A stretch of DNA of 64,000 nucleotides from Massilia sp. PDC64 (GTDB taxonomy: Bacteria > Pseudomonadota > Gammaproteobacteria > Burkholderiales > Burkholderiaceae_D), in contig NZ_FMZS01000001.1 in assembly GCF_900101265.1 (NCBI RefSeq), positions 868,001 through 932,000 of the forward strand, read 5' to 3'. The notes under the pieces were generated by a model, which was not told where the DNA came from, ran no database searches, and saw nothing but the letters and a program-made list of their open reading frames with translations. Shown in pieces: positions 28,574 through 37,758 of the stretch (positions are counted from its first letter, which is position 1; the number at the start of each line of letters is the position of its first letter). The translations under genes were made by a program, and so were the position numbers.

Positions 28574-29395
28574 GTGCAAAACCAAACGTCTCCACTCATC
28601 CTCACGTTCGGGCCCGCCGACCCGGTCGGGGCGCTGGGCATCCAGTCCGACGTGACCGTCTTCGCCATGCATGGCTGCCACGCCCTCTCGGTCGTGACGG
28701 GTTTGCTCGTGGCGGACTCCGCGCGCGTGGACGACATCCAGCCGACCGACCACACGCTCGTCGTGGAACAGGCGCGCATGCTGCTCGAGGACATGCCCGT
28801 GGCCGCCATCAAGGTCGGCACGCTCGCGAGCCTGGAGCAGATCGCCGCGGTGGCGGAAATCGTGTCCGACTATGCCGACGTGCCGCTCGTGCTCGATCCA
28901 TTCACGTCGTCGCTGCCCGATTGCGGCACGCGCGACGACGACATGATGACCCTCATCCACCAGCTGCTCGTCCCCCAGGCCAGCGTGTTCCTGCTGTCGC
29001 AGCCGGAACTGGCGCGCTTTGCCGACTGCTGGCGCGACCCGGGCAGCATCGCCACCGTCGCCGAGGATGCGGCGGACCTGACGGGCGTCGGCTGCGGCCA
29101 CGTGCTCGTGACGGGCGTCGGCGGCGGCGACGGCAGCCGCTGCAACGAATTGTACGAAGGGGACGGCCTGGCCACCGCCCTGCCCTGGGCCCAGCACCTG
29201 CCCGGGCCGTTCGTCGGCGCCGGCAACACGCTGTCGGCCGCGCTGGCGGCGCGGATGGCGCGCGGTGCCGGTGCGGCGGACGCCCTGCCCGGCGCCCAGG
29301 ACTACGTCACCGGCACCCTCGCCCACGCCTGCCGCTTCGGCATGGGCCGGCTGATTCCGAACAAGATCTTCCGCGCTCCCGGCGCGGCCTGCTAA
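28574..29395 (+). CDS. thiD: ThiD-like hydroxymethylpyrimidine kinase family protein
   Basis: 273-residue ribokinase-fold protein most like ThiD, which phosphorylates hydroxymethylpyrimidine and its monophosphate in thiamine synthesis. The fold is recognisable ([37 protein letters not shown]), but two conserved sites deviate: the usual DPSGGAGIQAD opening reads [11 protein letters not shown], and the catalytic GTGC block near residue 217 reads GAGNTLSAA, with Asn instead of Cys. It starts at GTG 28574 without a good Shine-Dalgarno. No other thiamine genes are nearby. Either a divergent ThiD or a relative with altered activity. Confidence 0.75.
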   Translation: MQNQTSPLILTFGPADPVGALGIQSDVTVFAMHGCHALSVVTGLLVADSARVDDIQPTDHTLVVEQARMLLEDMPVAAIKVGTLASLEQIAAVAEIVSDYADVPLVLDPFTSSLPDCGTRDDDMMTLIHQLLVPQASVFLLSQPELARFADCWRDPGSIATVAEDAADLTGVGCGHVLVTGVGGGDGSRCNELYEGDGLATALPWAQHLPGPFVGAGNTLSAALAARMARGAGAADALPGAQDYVTGTLAHACRFGMGRLIPNKIFRAPGAAC

Positions 29396-29435
29396 CCCCG
29401 CCGGCGCCTCCCGCGCGGGATTCATCCAGACAACC

Positions 29436-30737
29436 ATGACCGCTACGTCCGACTCCACTTTCAAGAATGACATCCTGTTCGCCCGCGCCCAGCAGACCAC
29501 GCCGGGCGGCGTGAATTCGCCCGTGCGCGCCTTCCGCTCCGTCGGCGGCACGCCGCGCTTCATCACCCGGGCCGAGGGACCGTATTTCTGGGACGCGGAC
29601 GGCAAGCGCTACATCGACTACATCGGTTCCTGGGGCCCGGCCATCGTCGGCCACGCTCACCCGCAAGTGGTAAAAGCCGTGCAGGACGCGGCCGCGCGCG
29701 GCCTGTCGTTCGGCGCGCCGACCGAGGGCGAGATCGAGATCGCCGAGGAAATCTGCCGCCTCGTGCCGTCGATCGAACAGGTGCGCCTCGTCTCGTCCGG
29801 CACGGAAGCGACGATGAGCGCGCTGCGCCTCGCGCGCGGTGCCACGGGCCGCGACAAGATCGTCAAGTTTGAGGGCTGCTACCACGGCCACGCCGATTCG
29901 CTGCTCGTGAAGGCCGGTTCGGGCCTGCTCACGTTCGGCAACCCGACGTCGGCCGGCGTGCCGGAAGATTTCGTCAAGCACACGCTCGTCCTCGACTACA
30001 ACAACATCCCGCAGCTGGAAGACGCGTTCGAGTCGATGGGCGACACCATCGCCTGCGTGATCGTGGAAGCCGTGGCCGGCAACATGAACCTGATCCGCGC
30101 GACGCCGGAATTCCTGCAGCGCATGCGCGAACTGTGCACGGAATATGGCGCCGTCCTGATCTTCGACGAAGTGATGTCGGGCTTCCGCGTCGGCATCGGC
30201 GGCGCGCAGGCGCTGTACGGCATCACCCCGGACCTGACGGCGCTCGGCAAGGTCATCGGCGGCGGCATGCCCGTGGCCGCATTCGGCGGCCGTGCCGACC
30301 TGATGCAGAAGATGGCGCCGATCGGCCCCGTCTACCAGGCCGGCACGCTGTCCGGCAACCCGGTCGCCGTCGCCGCCGGGATGACGACCCTGAAACTGAT
30401 CCAGCAACCGGGCTTCTACGAACACCTCACCGCGCAGACGACGAAGCTGGTCGAGGGCCTGACGGCCGCCGCGCAGGAAGCGGGCATCGCCTTCTGTGCG
30501 GATTCCGTTGGCGGCATGTTCGGCATGTATTTCGCGGACACGGTCCCGTCCAGCTACGGCCAGATGATGGCCGGCGACAAGGAGCGCTTCAACCGCTTCT
30601 TCCACGGCATGCTGGACGAAGGCGTGTATTTTGCCCCGGCCATGTTCGAAGCGGGCTTCGTGTCGGCCGCGCACGACGATGCCGTGATCGCGGAGACGGT
30701 CGAGGCGGCGCGTCGCGTGTTTGCCCGCCTGGCGTAA
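29436..30737 (+). CDS. hemL: glutamate-1-semialdehyde 2,1-aminomutase
   Basis: 433-residue PLP enzyme that converts glutamate-1-semialdehyde to 5-aminolevulinate, the last step of the C5 route into tetrapyrroles. It opens with the family-typical [18 protein letters not shown], has [15 protein letters not shown] near residue 122, EPVAGN-like EAVAGNMNL near 203, DEVMSGFRV near 247 and the PLP lysine in [16 protein letters not shown] near 270. It follows the thiD-like gene by 40 bases and appears ordinary in every respect. Confidence 0.96.
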   Translation: MTATSDSTFKNDILFARAQQTTPGGVNSPVRAFRSVGGTPRFITRAEGPYFWDADGKRYIDYIGSWGPAIVGHAHPQVVKAVQDAAARGLSFGAPTEGEIEIAEEICRLVPSIEQVRLVSSGTEATMSALRLARGATGRDKIVKFEGCYHGHADSLLVKAGSGLLTFGNPTSAGVPEDFVKHTLVLDYNNIPQLEDAFESMGDTIACVIVEAVAGNMNLIRATPEFLQRMRELCTEYGAVLIFDEVMSGFRVGIGGAQALYGITPDLTALGKVIGGGMPVAAFGGRADLMQKMAPIGPVYQAGTLSGNPVAVAAGMTTLKLIQQPGFYEHLTAQTTKLVEGLTAAAQEAGIAFCADSVGGMFGMYFADTVPSSYGQMMAGDKERFNRFFHGMLDEGVYFAPAMFEAGFVSAAHDDAVIAETVEAARRVFARLA

Positions 30738-30753
30738 GCGCGCCAGGCACGAC

Positions 30754-32031
30754 ATGCCGCTCAAGCTGTTCCGCCGCCTCACCGACAACGCGACGCTGAA
30801 ATCGCTCGGCCCCGGCCTGATCACGGGCGCGGCCGACGACGACCCGTCCGGCATCGCGACGTATTCGCAGGCCGGCGCGCAATTCGGTTTCAATACGCTG
30901 TGGACGCTCGTGCTGACCTACCCGTTCATGGTCGGCATCCAGCTCGTGTCGGCACGCATCGGCCGCGTGACGGGGCGCGGGCTCGCGGCCAACATCCGCC
31001 GCGCGTATTCGCCGTGGCTGCTGTACGCGATCGTCTCCCTGCTGCTCGTCGCCAACGTGATCAACATCGCGGCCGACATCGCCGCGATGGGCGAAGCGCT
31101 GCGCCTCGTGACGGGCACCGGTTCCAGCCACCTGTACGCGCTGGGCTTCGGCCTGCTGTGCCTCGCGCTGCAAGTCTTCCTGCCGTATGCCACCTACGTG
31201 CGCTACCTGAAATGGCTGACCCTGGGCCTGCTGGCCTATGTCGCGACGGCGTTCGCCGTGCACATGCCGTGGACGGAAGTCTTTGCGCGCACGGTGTGGC
31301 CCCATTTCGCGTTCACGAAGGATTCCGTCGCGCTGATCGTCGCCGTGTTCGGCACGACGATCAGCCCCTACCTGTTCTTCTGGCAGGCGTCGCAGGAAGT
31401 CGAGGAGATCCGCAACGACCACCGCACACGCGCCCTGCGCACGCGCCCGGGGGACGCCGCCGCCCAGCTGAAGCGCATCAAGTCGGACACCCTGATCGGC
31501 ATGGGCTTTTCCAACCTCGTCGCGTTCTTCATCATGCTGACGACGGCGGTCACGCTGGGCGCGCACGGCATCACGAACATCCAGTCGTCCGCGCAGGCGG
31601 CCGAGGCACTGCGGCCGGTGGCGGGCGAGTTCGCATTCCTCGCGTTCGCGCTTGGGATCATCGGCACGGGTATGCTGGCCGTGCCCGTGCTGGCCGGGTC
31701 GGCCGCGTACGCCGTCACCGAGAGCTTCCGCTGGCGCAACGGCATGGACCTGAAGGTCGTCGAGGCGCGCGAGTTCTACGGCTTCATCGCGCTGGCCACG
31801 CTGGGCGGCGTCGCGCTCGACTTCGCGCCGGTCGACCCGATCGCGGCCCTCGTGCTGTCCGCGCAGATCAACGGCGTCATCGCCGTGCCGATCATGGCCG
31901 TCATGATGCTGCTCGCGCATAACCGCAAGATCATGGGCGGGTACACCTTGTCGACCCGCCATACCGTCATCGGCTGGATCGGCGTGGCGATCATGCTGGT
32001 GGCCGTCGTGGCCATGTTCGCGACGATGTGA
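30754..32031 (+). CDS. Nramp-related metal ion transporter
   Basis: 425-residue polytopic membrane protein with about eleven hydrophobic helices. Helix 1 reads GAADDDPSGIATYSQAG, related to the DPGN metal-binding motif of Nramp transporters but with Ser-Gly instead of Gly-Asn, and the helix 6 region reads FGTTISPYLFFWQASQE, lacking the MPHN sequence that supplies the metal-binding methionine in classical Mn/Fe carriers. This resembles the Nramp-related families proposed to carry other ions such as Mg. The start at 30754 gives MPLKLF; it lies 16 bases after hemL. The transported ion cannot be read from sequence. Confidence 0.8.
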   Translation: MPLKLFRRLTDNATLKSLGPGLITGAADDDPSGIATYSQAGAQFGFNTLWTLVLTYPFMVGIQLVSARIGRVTGRGLAANIRRAYSPWLLYAIVSLLLVANVINIAADIAAMGEALRLVTGTGSSHLYALGFGLLCLALQVFLPYATYVRYLKWLTLGLLAYVATAFAVHMPWTEVFARTVWPHFAFTKDSVALIVAVFGTTISPYLFFWQASQEVEEIRNDHRTRALRTRPGDAAAQLKRIKSDTLIGMGFSNLVAFFIMLTTAVTLGAHGITNIQSSAQAAEALRPVAGEFAFLAFALGIIGTGMLAVPVLAGSAAYAVTESFRWRNGMDLKVVEAREFYGFIALATLGGVALDFAPVDPIAALVLSAQINGVIAVPIMAVMMLLAHNRKIMGGYTLSTRHTVIGWIGVAIMLVAVVAMFATM

Positions 32032-32124
32032 CCGGTTGATCGTCCCCCACGCGTGGGGCTGCACCGGCGCGGCGACCGTATGTACGATGCGCTCCTCATC
32101 GATTACATCGTCAGGAGCCCCACC

Positions 32125-32538
32125 ATGCAAACCACGACCGTTTCTTCCCTGCCGCAACCGCAGTTCTCGCGCGCCGGCATCATCTGGATCAAGCTGGCCG
32201 TCCTCTACCTCATCCTCGGCATTTCGCTGGGCATCGCCATGGGCGCCAGCCAGAATTTCACCTTGCGCCCCGTGCACGCCCACGTCAACCTGCTGGGCTG
32301 GACGACGATGGCCCTCGCCGGCCTGATCTACAGCGTGTTCCCGAAGGCGGGCGAAAGCCGTCTCGCGCGCGTGCATTTCTGGCTGATGAACCTGGCATTG
32401 CCAGTGATGATGGTCGCGCTTTCCATGCTGCTGCTGGGTCACATGGCTTTCGCGCCTGCGCTGGTGATCGCGGAAATCATCGCCTCACTGGCCATCCTCG
32501 CGTTCGCCGCGAATCTGTTCCTGAACTTGAAGCAATAA
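32125..32538 (+). CDS. small cytochrome oxidase subunit I-like membrane protein
   Basis: 137-residue protein with four predicted membrane helices. HAHVNLLGWTTMALAGLIY followed by FPKAG and HFWLMNLALPVMM matches short proteins related to cbb3-type cytochrome oxidase subunit I, keeping one His-containing helix of the heme-copper fold but far too short to form an oxidase. Similar short proteins are common in proteobacteria and of unknown function. The start at 32125 is supported by AGGAG. A perfect 14-bp palindrome (CCCCACGCGTGGGG, 32045-32058) lies in its upstream region. Confidence 0.65.
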   Translation: MQTTTVSSLPQPQFSRAGIIWIKLAVLYLILGISLGIAMGASQNFTLRPVHAHVNLLGWTTMALAGLIYSVFPKAGESRLARVHFWLMNLALPVMMVALSMLLLGHMAFAPALVIAEIIASLAILAFAANLFLNLKQ

Positions 32539-32592
32539 GCACCTCCTCTCCGGTTATACTTGCCGGATAATAAAACCGGAGAGAGGCAATCC

Positions 32593-33192
32593 ATGGTTGT
32601 GCGTATCATCCGCCGCATTATTCCCTGCTCCTGTGCCGTGCTGATCGCGGCAAGCGCGCTGTTCGCCGGCACGGCCGGCGCCGCAACGACCAACCCAGGA
32701 ACCAGTATGGAAAAGAAAACCGTATCGCTCGACACCATCCGCCGCCAGGAGCAGGCGCTGCAGTTCACGTCCTTCGACAACGACGCGGCGCTCGCGATCG
32801 GCAACCGGATCGTCGAGCAGGCGAAAGCGGACAAGGTCGCCGTCACGATCGACATCACGATCAACCGCAATCCGCTGTTTTTCTACGCGATGGTGGGCAC
32901 GAGCCCGAACAACGTCGACTGGATCCGTCGCAAGAGCAACCTCGTGAACCGCACGGGCCACGCGTCGTTCTTCGTGCACACGGAAGCCGTCAACGCGGGC
33001 CGCGACTTCGACAACCTGCCCACGTTCGACCCGAAGGACTATGCCGCGCACGGCGGCTCGTTCCCCATCGTGATCAAGGGCACCGGCCAGGTCGGCACGA
33101 TCACCGTGTCCGGCCTCGCGGGCGTGGACGACCATGCGATGGTCGTGCGCGCGCTGAAGTGGTACCTGAAGGCGGACGACGTACCGCTGTAA
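32593..33192 (+). CDS. exported UPF0303 (HbpS/GlcG-like) family protein
   Basis: 199-residue protein. The body from about residue 38 is a UPF0303 domain: LQFTSFDNDAALAIG, VDWIRRKSNLVNRTGHAS near residue 112 and the family signature DPKDYAAHGGSFPI near residue 150, then GTGQVGTITVSGL. Relatives are usually cytoplasmic, but here an N-terminal segment with arginines, a hydrophobic core and AGAA looks like a signal peptide. A second start at 32707 (MEKKTVSL) has its own AGGA ribosome-binding site and would give the bare domain. AGAGG precedes the ATG at 32593. The biochemical role of the family is unsettled; a heme-related function has been proposed. Confidence 0.75.
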   Translation: MVVRIIRRIIPCSCAVLIAASALFAGTAGAATTNPGTSMEKKTVSLDTIRRQEQALQFTSFDNDAALAIGNRIVEQAKADKVAVTIDITINRNPLFFYAMVGTSPNNVDWIRRKSNLVNRTGHASFFVHTEAVNAGRDFDNLPTFDPKDYAAHGGSFPIVIKGTGQVGTITVSGLAGVDDHAMVVRALKWYLKADDVPL

Positions 33193-33195
33193 GTC

Positions 33196-34428
33196 CTACA
33201 TCTCGACCGGCACGGCCTTCACGCGGCGCGCGCTCACGGCGCGCGACGCCCGCTTGCGCCACCAGATGATCACGCCGGTCACGCTCAGCATGGCGACGAC
33301 GAGTCCCATGCACGAGATCAGTATCCGCCCCGGCAGACCGAGGATGCGGCCCGAGTGCAGCGGGAACTGGGCCTGCACGAAGATGTCGGCGGCCGTCCCC
33401 TTCCACGGCCGGCGGTCGCCCAGCAGGCGGCCGTCCGCGCCGTCGTAGTACAGCAGCGCCGGGCCGACGCCGCCCGTGCCGTGATCGTCGCCGGGCGCGA
33501 ACAGGCTCACCATGTAGATGCCGTACTCCTGCGAATAATAGAGGCTGCCGACCGGCGCATCCCAGCCACGCCGGCGCGCTTCCATGCCGGCCCGCGCGAC
33601 AACGTCGCCGTAAGGGACCCGCGGCTCGACCGGGTGCTGCAGGTCGGCCGGCACGCGGGTGTCGAACGGCGACGGCGTGACCTGCGTGAACGTCTGCATG
33701 ACGGGATAGAACACTTCGCGGTACAGGTTCAGCGAAAACGCCGTGAAGGCGAGGACGAACAGCACGATCCACGTCCACAGGCTGAACGCGCGGTGCAGGT
33801 CGAAATTCAGCTTCGCGCTGCCGCCGCGCCAGCGCACGGCCCACGCCGGGCGCCAGCGCTGCCACCACGATTTGCCGGCGTTGGCCGTGTGGCGCCGCAC
33901 CGGCAAGGTCAGGTAAAAGCCGACGAAGCAGTCGAGCGTCCACACCACCGCGATGGCGCCCATCAGCCAGATGCCCCAGCGGTCCGGCAGATGCAGCGAA
34001 TAATGCAGCCGGTACAGGAAGGAAACGAAGGTCTCGCGGCTGACCGGCCACACGGCGCCCCACTCGCGCCGGCCCAGTTCCGCGCCGCTGACGGGATCGA
34101 CGAAGACCTGGTTGAAGCCGGGTGCCGTCGGGGCGCCCGTGGCGGGATCGATGCGCGGCGATACGCCCAGCGCCAGCGACTTCCCGGCCTGGGCGTGCAG
34201 CGGCACGTACGACACGCGCACGTCCGGATGGCGCGCCTCGACCTGCCGCGCCAGCGCCAGCGGGTCCTGCGGCGTGCCGGGCGTGTGCGCTTCCATCAGG
34301 TGCGGGTTGAGCAGGTCGTCCAGCTCGTGGTCCCACGAGATCACGGCGCCCGTGATCCCGCTCAGGAACAGGAAGGCCGCCGTGAGCAGGCCGCACCAGC
34401 GGTGGATGAGGGTCCAGGTCGCGCGCAT
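33196..34428 (-). CDS. PepSY-associated membrane protein (PiuB-like)
   Basis: 410-residue inner-membrane protein with an N-terminal helix (HRWCGLLTAAFLFLSGITGAV), a first PepSY-like periplasmic region, central helices near residues 140-165 and 205-230, a second periplasmic region and a final helix near 375-395. Conserved His residues flank the helices (FDLHRAFSLWTW). Such proteins sit beside ferric-siderophore receptors and are suggested to reduce ferric siderophores or act as heme-binding redox proteins. The start at 34428 is only two bases from the receptor stop, so it shares the Fur-regulated transcript. Confidence 0.85.
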   Translation of the reverse strand: MRATWTLIHRWCGLLTAAFLFLSGITGAVISWDHELDDLLNPHLMEAHTPGTPQDPLALARQVEARHPDVRVSYVPLHAQAGKSLALGVSPRIDPATGAPTAPGFNQVFVDPVSGAELGRREWGAVWPVSRETFVSFLYRLHYSLHLPDRWGIWLMGAIAVVWTLDCFVGFYLTLPVRRHTANAGKSWWQRWRPAWAVRWRGGSAKLNFDLHRAFSLWTWIVLFVLAFTAFSLNLYREVFYPVMQTFTQVTPSPFDTRVPADLQHPVEPRVPYGDVVARAGMEARRRGWDAPVGSLYYSQEYGIYMVSLFAPGDDHGTGGVGPALLYYDGADGRLLGDRRPWKGTAADIFVQAQFPLHSGRILGLPGRILISCMGLVVAMLSVTGVIIWWRKRASRAVSARRVKAVPVEM

Positions 34429-34430
34429 GG

Positions 34431-36656
34431 TCAGAACGCGTACTTCAGCGTCAGGGTCGCGTTGCGCGGGGCTGCGTACGTGATCGCGCCGTACGCGGAG
34501 AACATGCCGAAATGCTTGCGGTCGAACGCATTGTTGACGTTCAGCTGGGCCGACAGTTGCCGTGTGATCTCGTAGCGCGCCATCAGGTTCACGACGCTGA
34601 ACGGCGACTGCTCGATCAGGCCGTTGGTGCCGGCCGGCGCGTTCGGATCGACCGTGTACGTGCGACCTTCCCAGTTCACGCCCCCGCCGACACTCAACGC
34701 ACTCCATGCGTCCGGCAGGCGGTATGTCGTGAAGACGCGGAACAGGCGGCGCGGATAGACGCTGTTGACGTCCGCGCCGGCCGCATCCTTCGCGCGGTAT
34801 TGCGTATAGCCGGCCGTCACGTTCCAGCCTTTCGCCAGTTCGCCGGACGCGTCGAACTCGATACCTTCGCTCGTCGCACCGGCGGCCGCGCGGTAATATG
34901 TCTCAGGTGCCAGCGGGCCGCTGCCGTCGCGGTCGACGAGGCCCGCTTCCTGGCCCAGGTTGTTCTGCTTCGCGCGGAACACGGCGAACGAGGCGTTCAG
35001 GCGGCCGTCGAGGAATTCGGCTTTCACGCCCGCCTCGTAGCTCTTGCCGACGATCGGGTCGAGCATGTTGCCGTCGATGTCCTTCAGGTTCTGCGGCTGG
35101 AAGATGTCGGTGTAGCTCGCGTACACGGAATAGGTCCTGTCGATGTCGTAGACGAGGCCCGCGTACGGCGTCACTTCGCGGTCGTGCTTGATGTCGTACG
35201 CGGCCGTGTACAGGCCGCGGCCCGTCTTCTCGTAGTCGGTCACACGGGCACCCACGATCAGGGTGAGCGGATCGGCGAGCGAGAAGCGCGCGACGCCGTA
35301 CACTGCGTCCTGCCTGGTCTCGCTGCTTTCGTAGAACGTCGGCGCGCCCCACGCGGGCTGCGGATACGTCGTCCCCGTCCACGCGTTGAAGTCGCCGACG
35401 GCCGGCACGCCGGTGCCCGTACCGAAATCGGCCGCGCGGCTGTTGGACAGGAAGGTCTGCTTCTGGTGCAGCACACCGAACGCCGCTTCGTGCCTGCGGC
35501 CGGCGAGTTCGAACGGGCCGCTCGCGTGCAGGCCTGCGTTGTCCTGCTTCGTGCGGGTCGCGTACGAGCCGGCGAAGGCGGAAAGGCCCTCGCCCGTCGC
35601 GCGGTCGGGCACGCCCGACAGGTACAGCAGATAGGAATCGGAGCGGCGGTCGCCGCGGCTGGCAGTGGCCTTCACCTTCCAGCCGTTGGCGAAGCCGTGT
35701 TCCAGGTTGACGAACGCGCTGTTGTACGAAGTCGGCCAGCGGGTCCAGTCGGCGGCCGACGACTTCGAGACGTCCCAGTCCGTCTTCGCCCCGTCCGTAT
35801 ACCAGTACGGCAGCCCGCCCCACATCGGACCGTTCGCCTGCGTCTCCTGGCGGCTGAAGCCGACCTGCAGCAGGGTCGTCGGCGCGAGGTCCGCATCGAT
35901 CGTCGCGTACGCGGTCTTGTTCCGGTTCGACAGCAACGACACCCAGCTGTCGCCATCCGTGTATTCGCCGACGAAGCGGGCGCGCACGCTGCCGTCCTGC
36001 GTCAGCGGCGTCGTCACGTCGCCCAGCAGGCGGCGCTGGTTCCAACGGCCGATGCCCGCTTCCACCGTGCCGGTCAACGTCTTGCTGGTCGCATGCTTGC
36101 GCACGAGGTTGATGGCGGCGGACGGGTTGCCGGCGCCCGTCATCAATCCCGTCGCGCCGCGCACGACGTCGACGCGGTCATACAGCGCCAGGCTGCCCAG
36201 CACTTCGCCCGCACTCCACGACTGTTCCCAGGTCGTGGGCACGCCGTCGATCTGCAGGTTGTCGATGTCGAAGCCGCGCGCCGTGAAGCCGGCGCGGCTC
36301 GTCTCGTACTGGTTGACGGACACGCCCGTCACGTTGTTGACGACGTCCGTCACGGTGAGCAGGCCCTGGTCTTCGATGCGCTGCTGCGTCACCACCGTGA
36401 CGGATTGCGGCGTCTCGCGCAGCGACAGCGTCAGCGGCACGGCCGTCCGGTCCTTGCCGGTCGTGTACGAGCCGGTCCCCTCGGTCGTCTCGCCGAGCCG
36501 CTGGGCGCTGATCTGCACCTGCTGGATCGGCGCATCGACCGGCGCATCGACTGGATCGGCGGCAGCGGCCCGGGCGAGCAGCGACAGTGCGACACCGACG
36601 GCGGCCGCGAGGCGGTTGAGAGGAAGACGCCGGGCGGCGCGCGCATGCATGGCCAT
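34431..36656 (-). CDS. TonB-dependent siderophore receptor
   Basis: 741-residue outer-membrane receptor with a signal peptide (cleavage expected after about residue 33, ARAAA-D), a TonB-box-like VQISA near residue 47, a plug domain with RETPQSVTVVTQQRIEDQG, GFTARGFDIDNLQIDGVPTT and VRGATGLMTGAGNPSAAINLVRKH split across residues 130-200, and a beta-barrel ending in ATLTLKYAF. This is the FhuE/FpvA-like group that imports ferric hydroxamates or pyoverdine-type siderophores; the ligand cannot be fixed. A strong promoter overlapped by a Fur box lies 36-54 bases upstream. Confidence 0.93.
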   Translation of the reverse strand: MAMHARAARRLPLNRLAAAVGVALSLLARAAAADPVDAPVDAPIQQVQISAQRLGETTEGTGSYTTGKDRTAVPLTLSLRETPQSVTVVTQQRIEDQGLLTVTDVVNNVTGVSVNQYETSRAGFTARGFDIDNLQIDGVPTTWEQSWSAGEVLGSLALYDRVDVVRGATGLMTGAGNPSAAINLVRKHATSKTLTGTVEAGIGRWNQRRLLGDVTTPLTQDGSVRARFVGEYTDGDSWVSLLSNRNKTAYATIDADLAPTTLLQVGFSRQETQANGPMWGGLPYWYTDGAKTDWDVSKSSAADWTRWPTSYNSAFVNLEHGFANGWKVKATASRGDRRSDSYLLYLSGVPDRATGEGLSAFAGSYATRTKQDNAGLHASGPFELAGRRHEAAFGVLHQKQTFLSNSRAADFGTGTGVPAVGDFNAWTGTTYPQPAWGAPTFYESSETRQDAVYGVARFSLADPLTLIVGARVTDYEKTGRGLYTAAYDIKHDREVTPYAGLVYDIDRTYSVYASYTDIFQPQNLKDIDGNMLDPIVGKSYEAGVKAEFLDGRLNASFAVFRAKQNNLGQEAGLVDRDGSGPLAPETYYRAAAGATSEGIEFDASGELAKGWNVTAGYTQYRAKDAAGADVNSVYPRRLFRVFTTYRLPDAWSALSVGGGVNWEGRTYTVDPNAPAGTNGLIEQSPFSVVNLMARYEITRQLSAQLNVNNAFDRKHFGMFSAYGAITYAAPRNATLTLKYAF

Positions 36657-36691
36657 CGAATCACTCCGTTCTGAATCAATATTGAACGCGA

Positions 36692-36721
36692 ATGATAATG
36701 ATTCTCATTTAATGAGTCAAT
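36692..36721 (-). promoter_or_regulatory. Fur box overlapping the receptor promoter
   Basis: On the minus strand TTGACT (36716-36721) and TATCAT (36693-36698) are spaced by 17 bases. The 19-base element AATGATAATGATTCTCATT at 36692-36710 is an inverted repeat with one mismatch and matches the Fur consensus closely; it covers the -10 box and most of the spacer. Iron-loaded Fur should exclude RNA polymerase here. Confidence 0.85.
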
Positions 36722-36792
36722 GACAATGAGACGAACGCATGCCCGCGCTGCCGGCTGGTGCGGCGCACGGGATCACGGGAACATGTCGGGGA

Positions 36793-37758
36793 TTACTTCA
36801 GCCAGCCGCGGTGGCGGAAGTAGAGGAACGGGGCGATGGCGCTGACGACCATCAGGCCCAGCGACCACCCGTAGCCGAACTGCCAGTGCAGCTCGGGCAG
36901 GAATTCGAAGTTCATGCCGTAGATGCTGGCGATCAAAGTCGGCGGCAGGAAGGCGACCGACGCCACCGAGAAGATCTTGATGATCTTGTTCTGGTTGATG
37001 TTGATGAAGCCGACGGTGGCGTCCATCAGGAAGTTGATCTTGTCGAACAGGAACGACGTGTGGCCGTCGAGCGATTCGATGTCGCGCAGGATCTGGCGCG
37101 CCTCCTCGAACTGGTCGGCGTTCAGCAGCCGGCCGCGCATCAGGAAACTGACGGCGCGGCGCGTGTCCATCATGTTGCGGCGGATGCGGCCGTTCAAGTC
37201 TTCCTCGTGGGCGATCGCATTCAGCGCGGAGGCCGCGTCCTGGTCGGTGAATTCCTTCTGCAGCACGCGCTGGCTGACGTCTTCCAGGCTCTCGTAGATG
37301 CCTTCCAGCGCATCGGCCGAGTACTCGGCGTCGGTCGCGTACAAGTCGAGCAGCACGTCCATGTAGTCCTCGATCGACCCGGGCCGCGAGCGCGCGCGCA
37401 GGCGCACGAGGCGGAACACGGGCAGGTCGTCCGTGTGGACCGAAAACAGGATCTTCTTGGCCAGGATGAACGCGACCGTCACGATGCGCGACGGGCCGTC
37501 CTCTTCCTCGCGCAGGAAGTCGGTGCGCAGGTGCAGGTCGCCGTTTTCCGCCTCGTAGTAGCGCGCGGACGCCTCGATGTCCTGGACTTCGTCCTCGCCG
37601 GGCAGGATCACGTCATAGGTCGCCTTGACCCAGGCGCGCTCCTCGTCGGTCGGGTCGAGCAGGTCGACCCAGACGGCAGGCGCGTTCTCCAGATCGGCAC
37701 GAGACGCGATGGGTATCTGGTTCAGTCGGCCATTTTGTAGGACAAATACGTTGATCAT
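36793..37758 (-). CDS. corA: CorA family magnesium/cobalt transporter
   Basis: 321-residue inner-membrane channel. A large cytoplasmic N-terminal domain ends in a long stalk helix, then two C-terminal membrane helices; the signature YGMNFEFLPE between them lies near residue 280. The C-terminus is basic (RHRGWLK). The start at 37758 gives MINVFVL, the usual CorA opening. Its ribosome-binding region lies inside a stem-loop directly before the ATG. Gene neighbours are two TonB receptors transcribed away from or toward it; no operon partners. Confidence 0.94.
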   Translation of the reverse strand: MINVFVLQNGRLNQIPIASRADLENAPAVWVDLLDPTDEERAWVKATYDVILPGEDEVQDIEASARYYEAENGDLHLRTDFLREEEDGPSRIVTVAFILAKKILFSVHTDDLPVFRLVRLRARSRPGSIEDYMDVLLDLYATDAEYSADALEGIYESLEDVSQRVLQKEFTDQDAASALNAIAHEEDLNGRIRRNMMDTRRAVSFLMRGRLLNADQFEEARQILRDIESLDGHTSFLFDKINFLMDATVGFININQNKIIKIFSVASVAFLPPTLIASIYGMNFEFLPELHWQFGYGWSLGLMVVSAIAPFLYFRHRGWLK

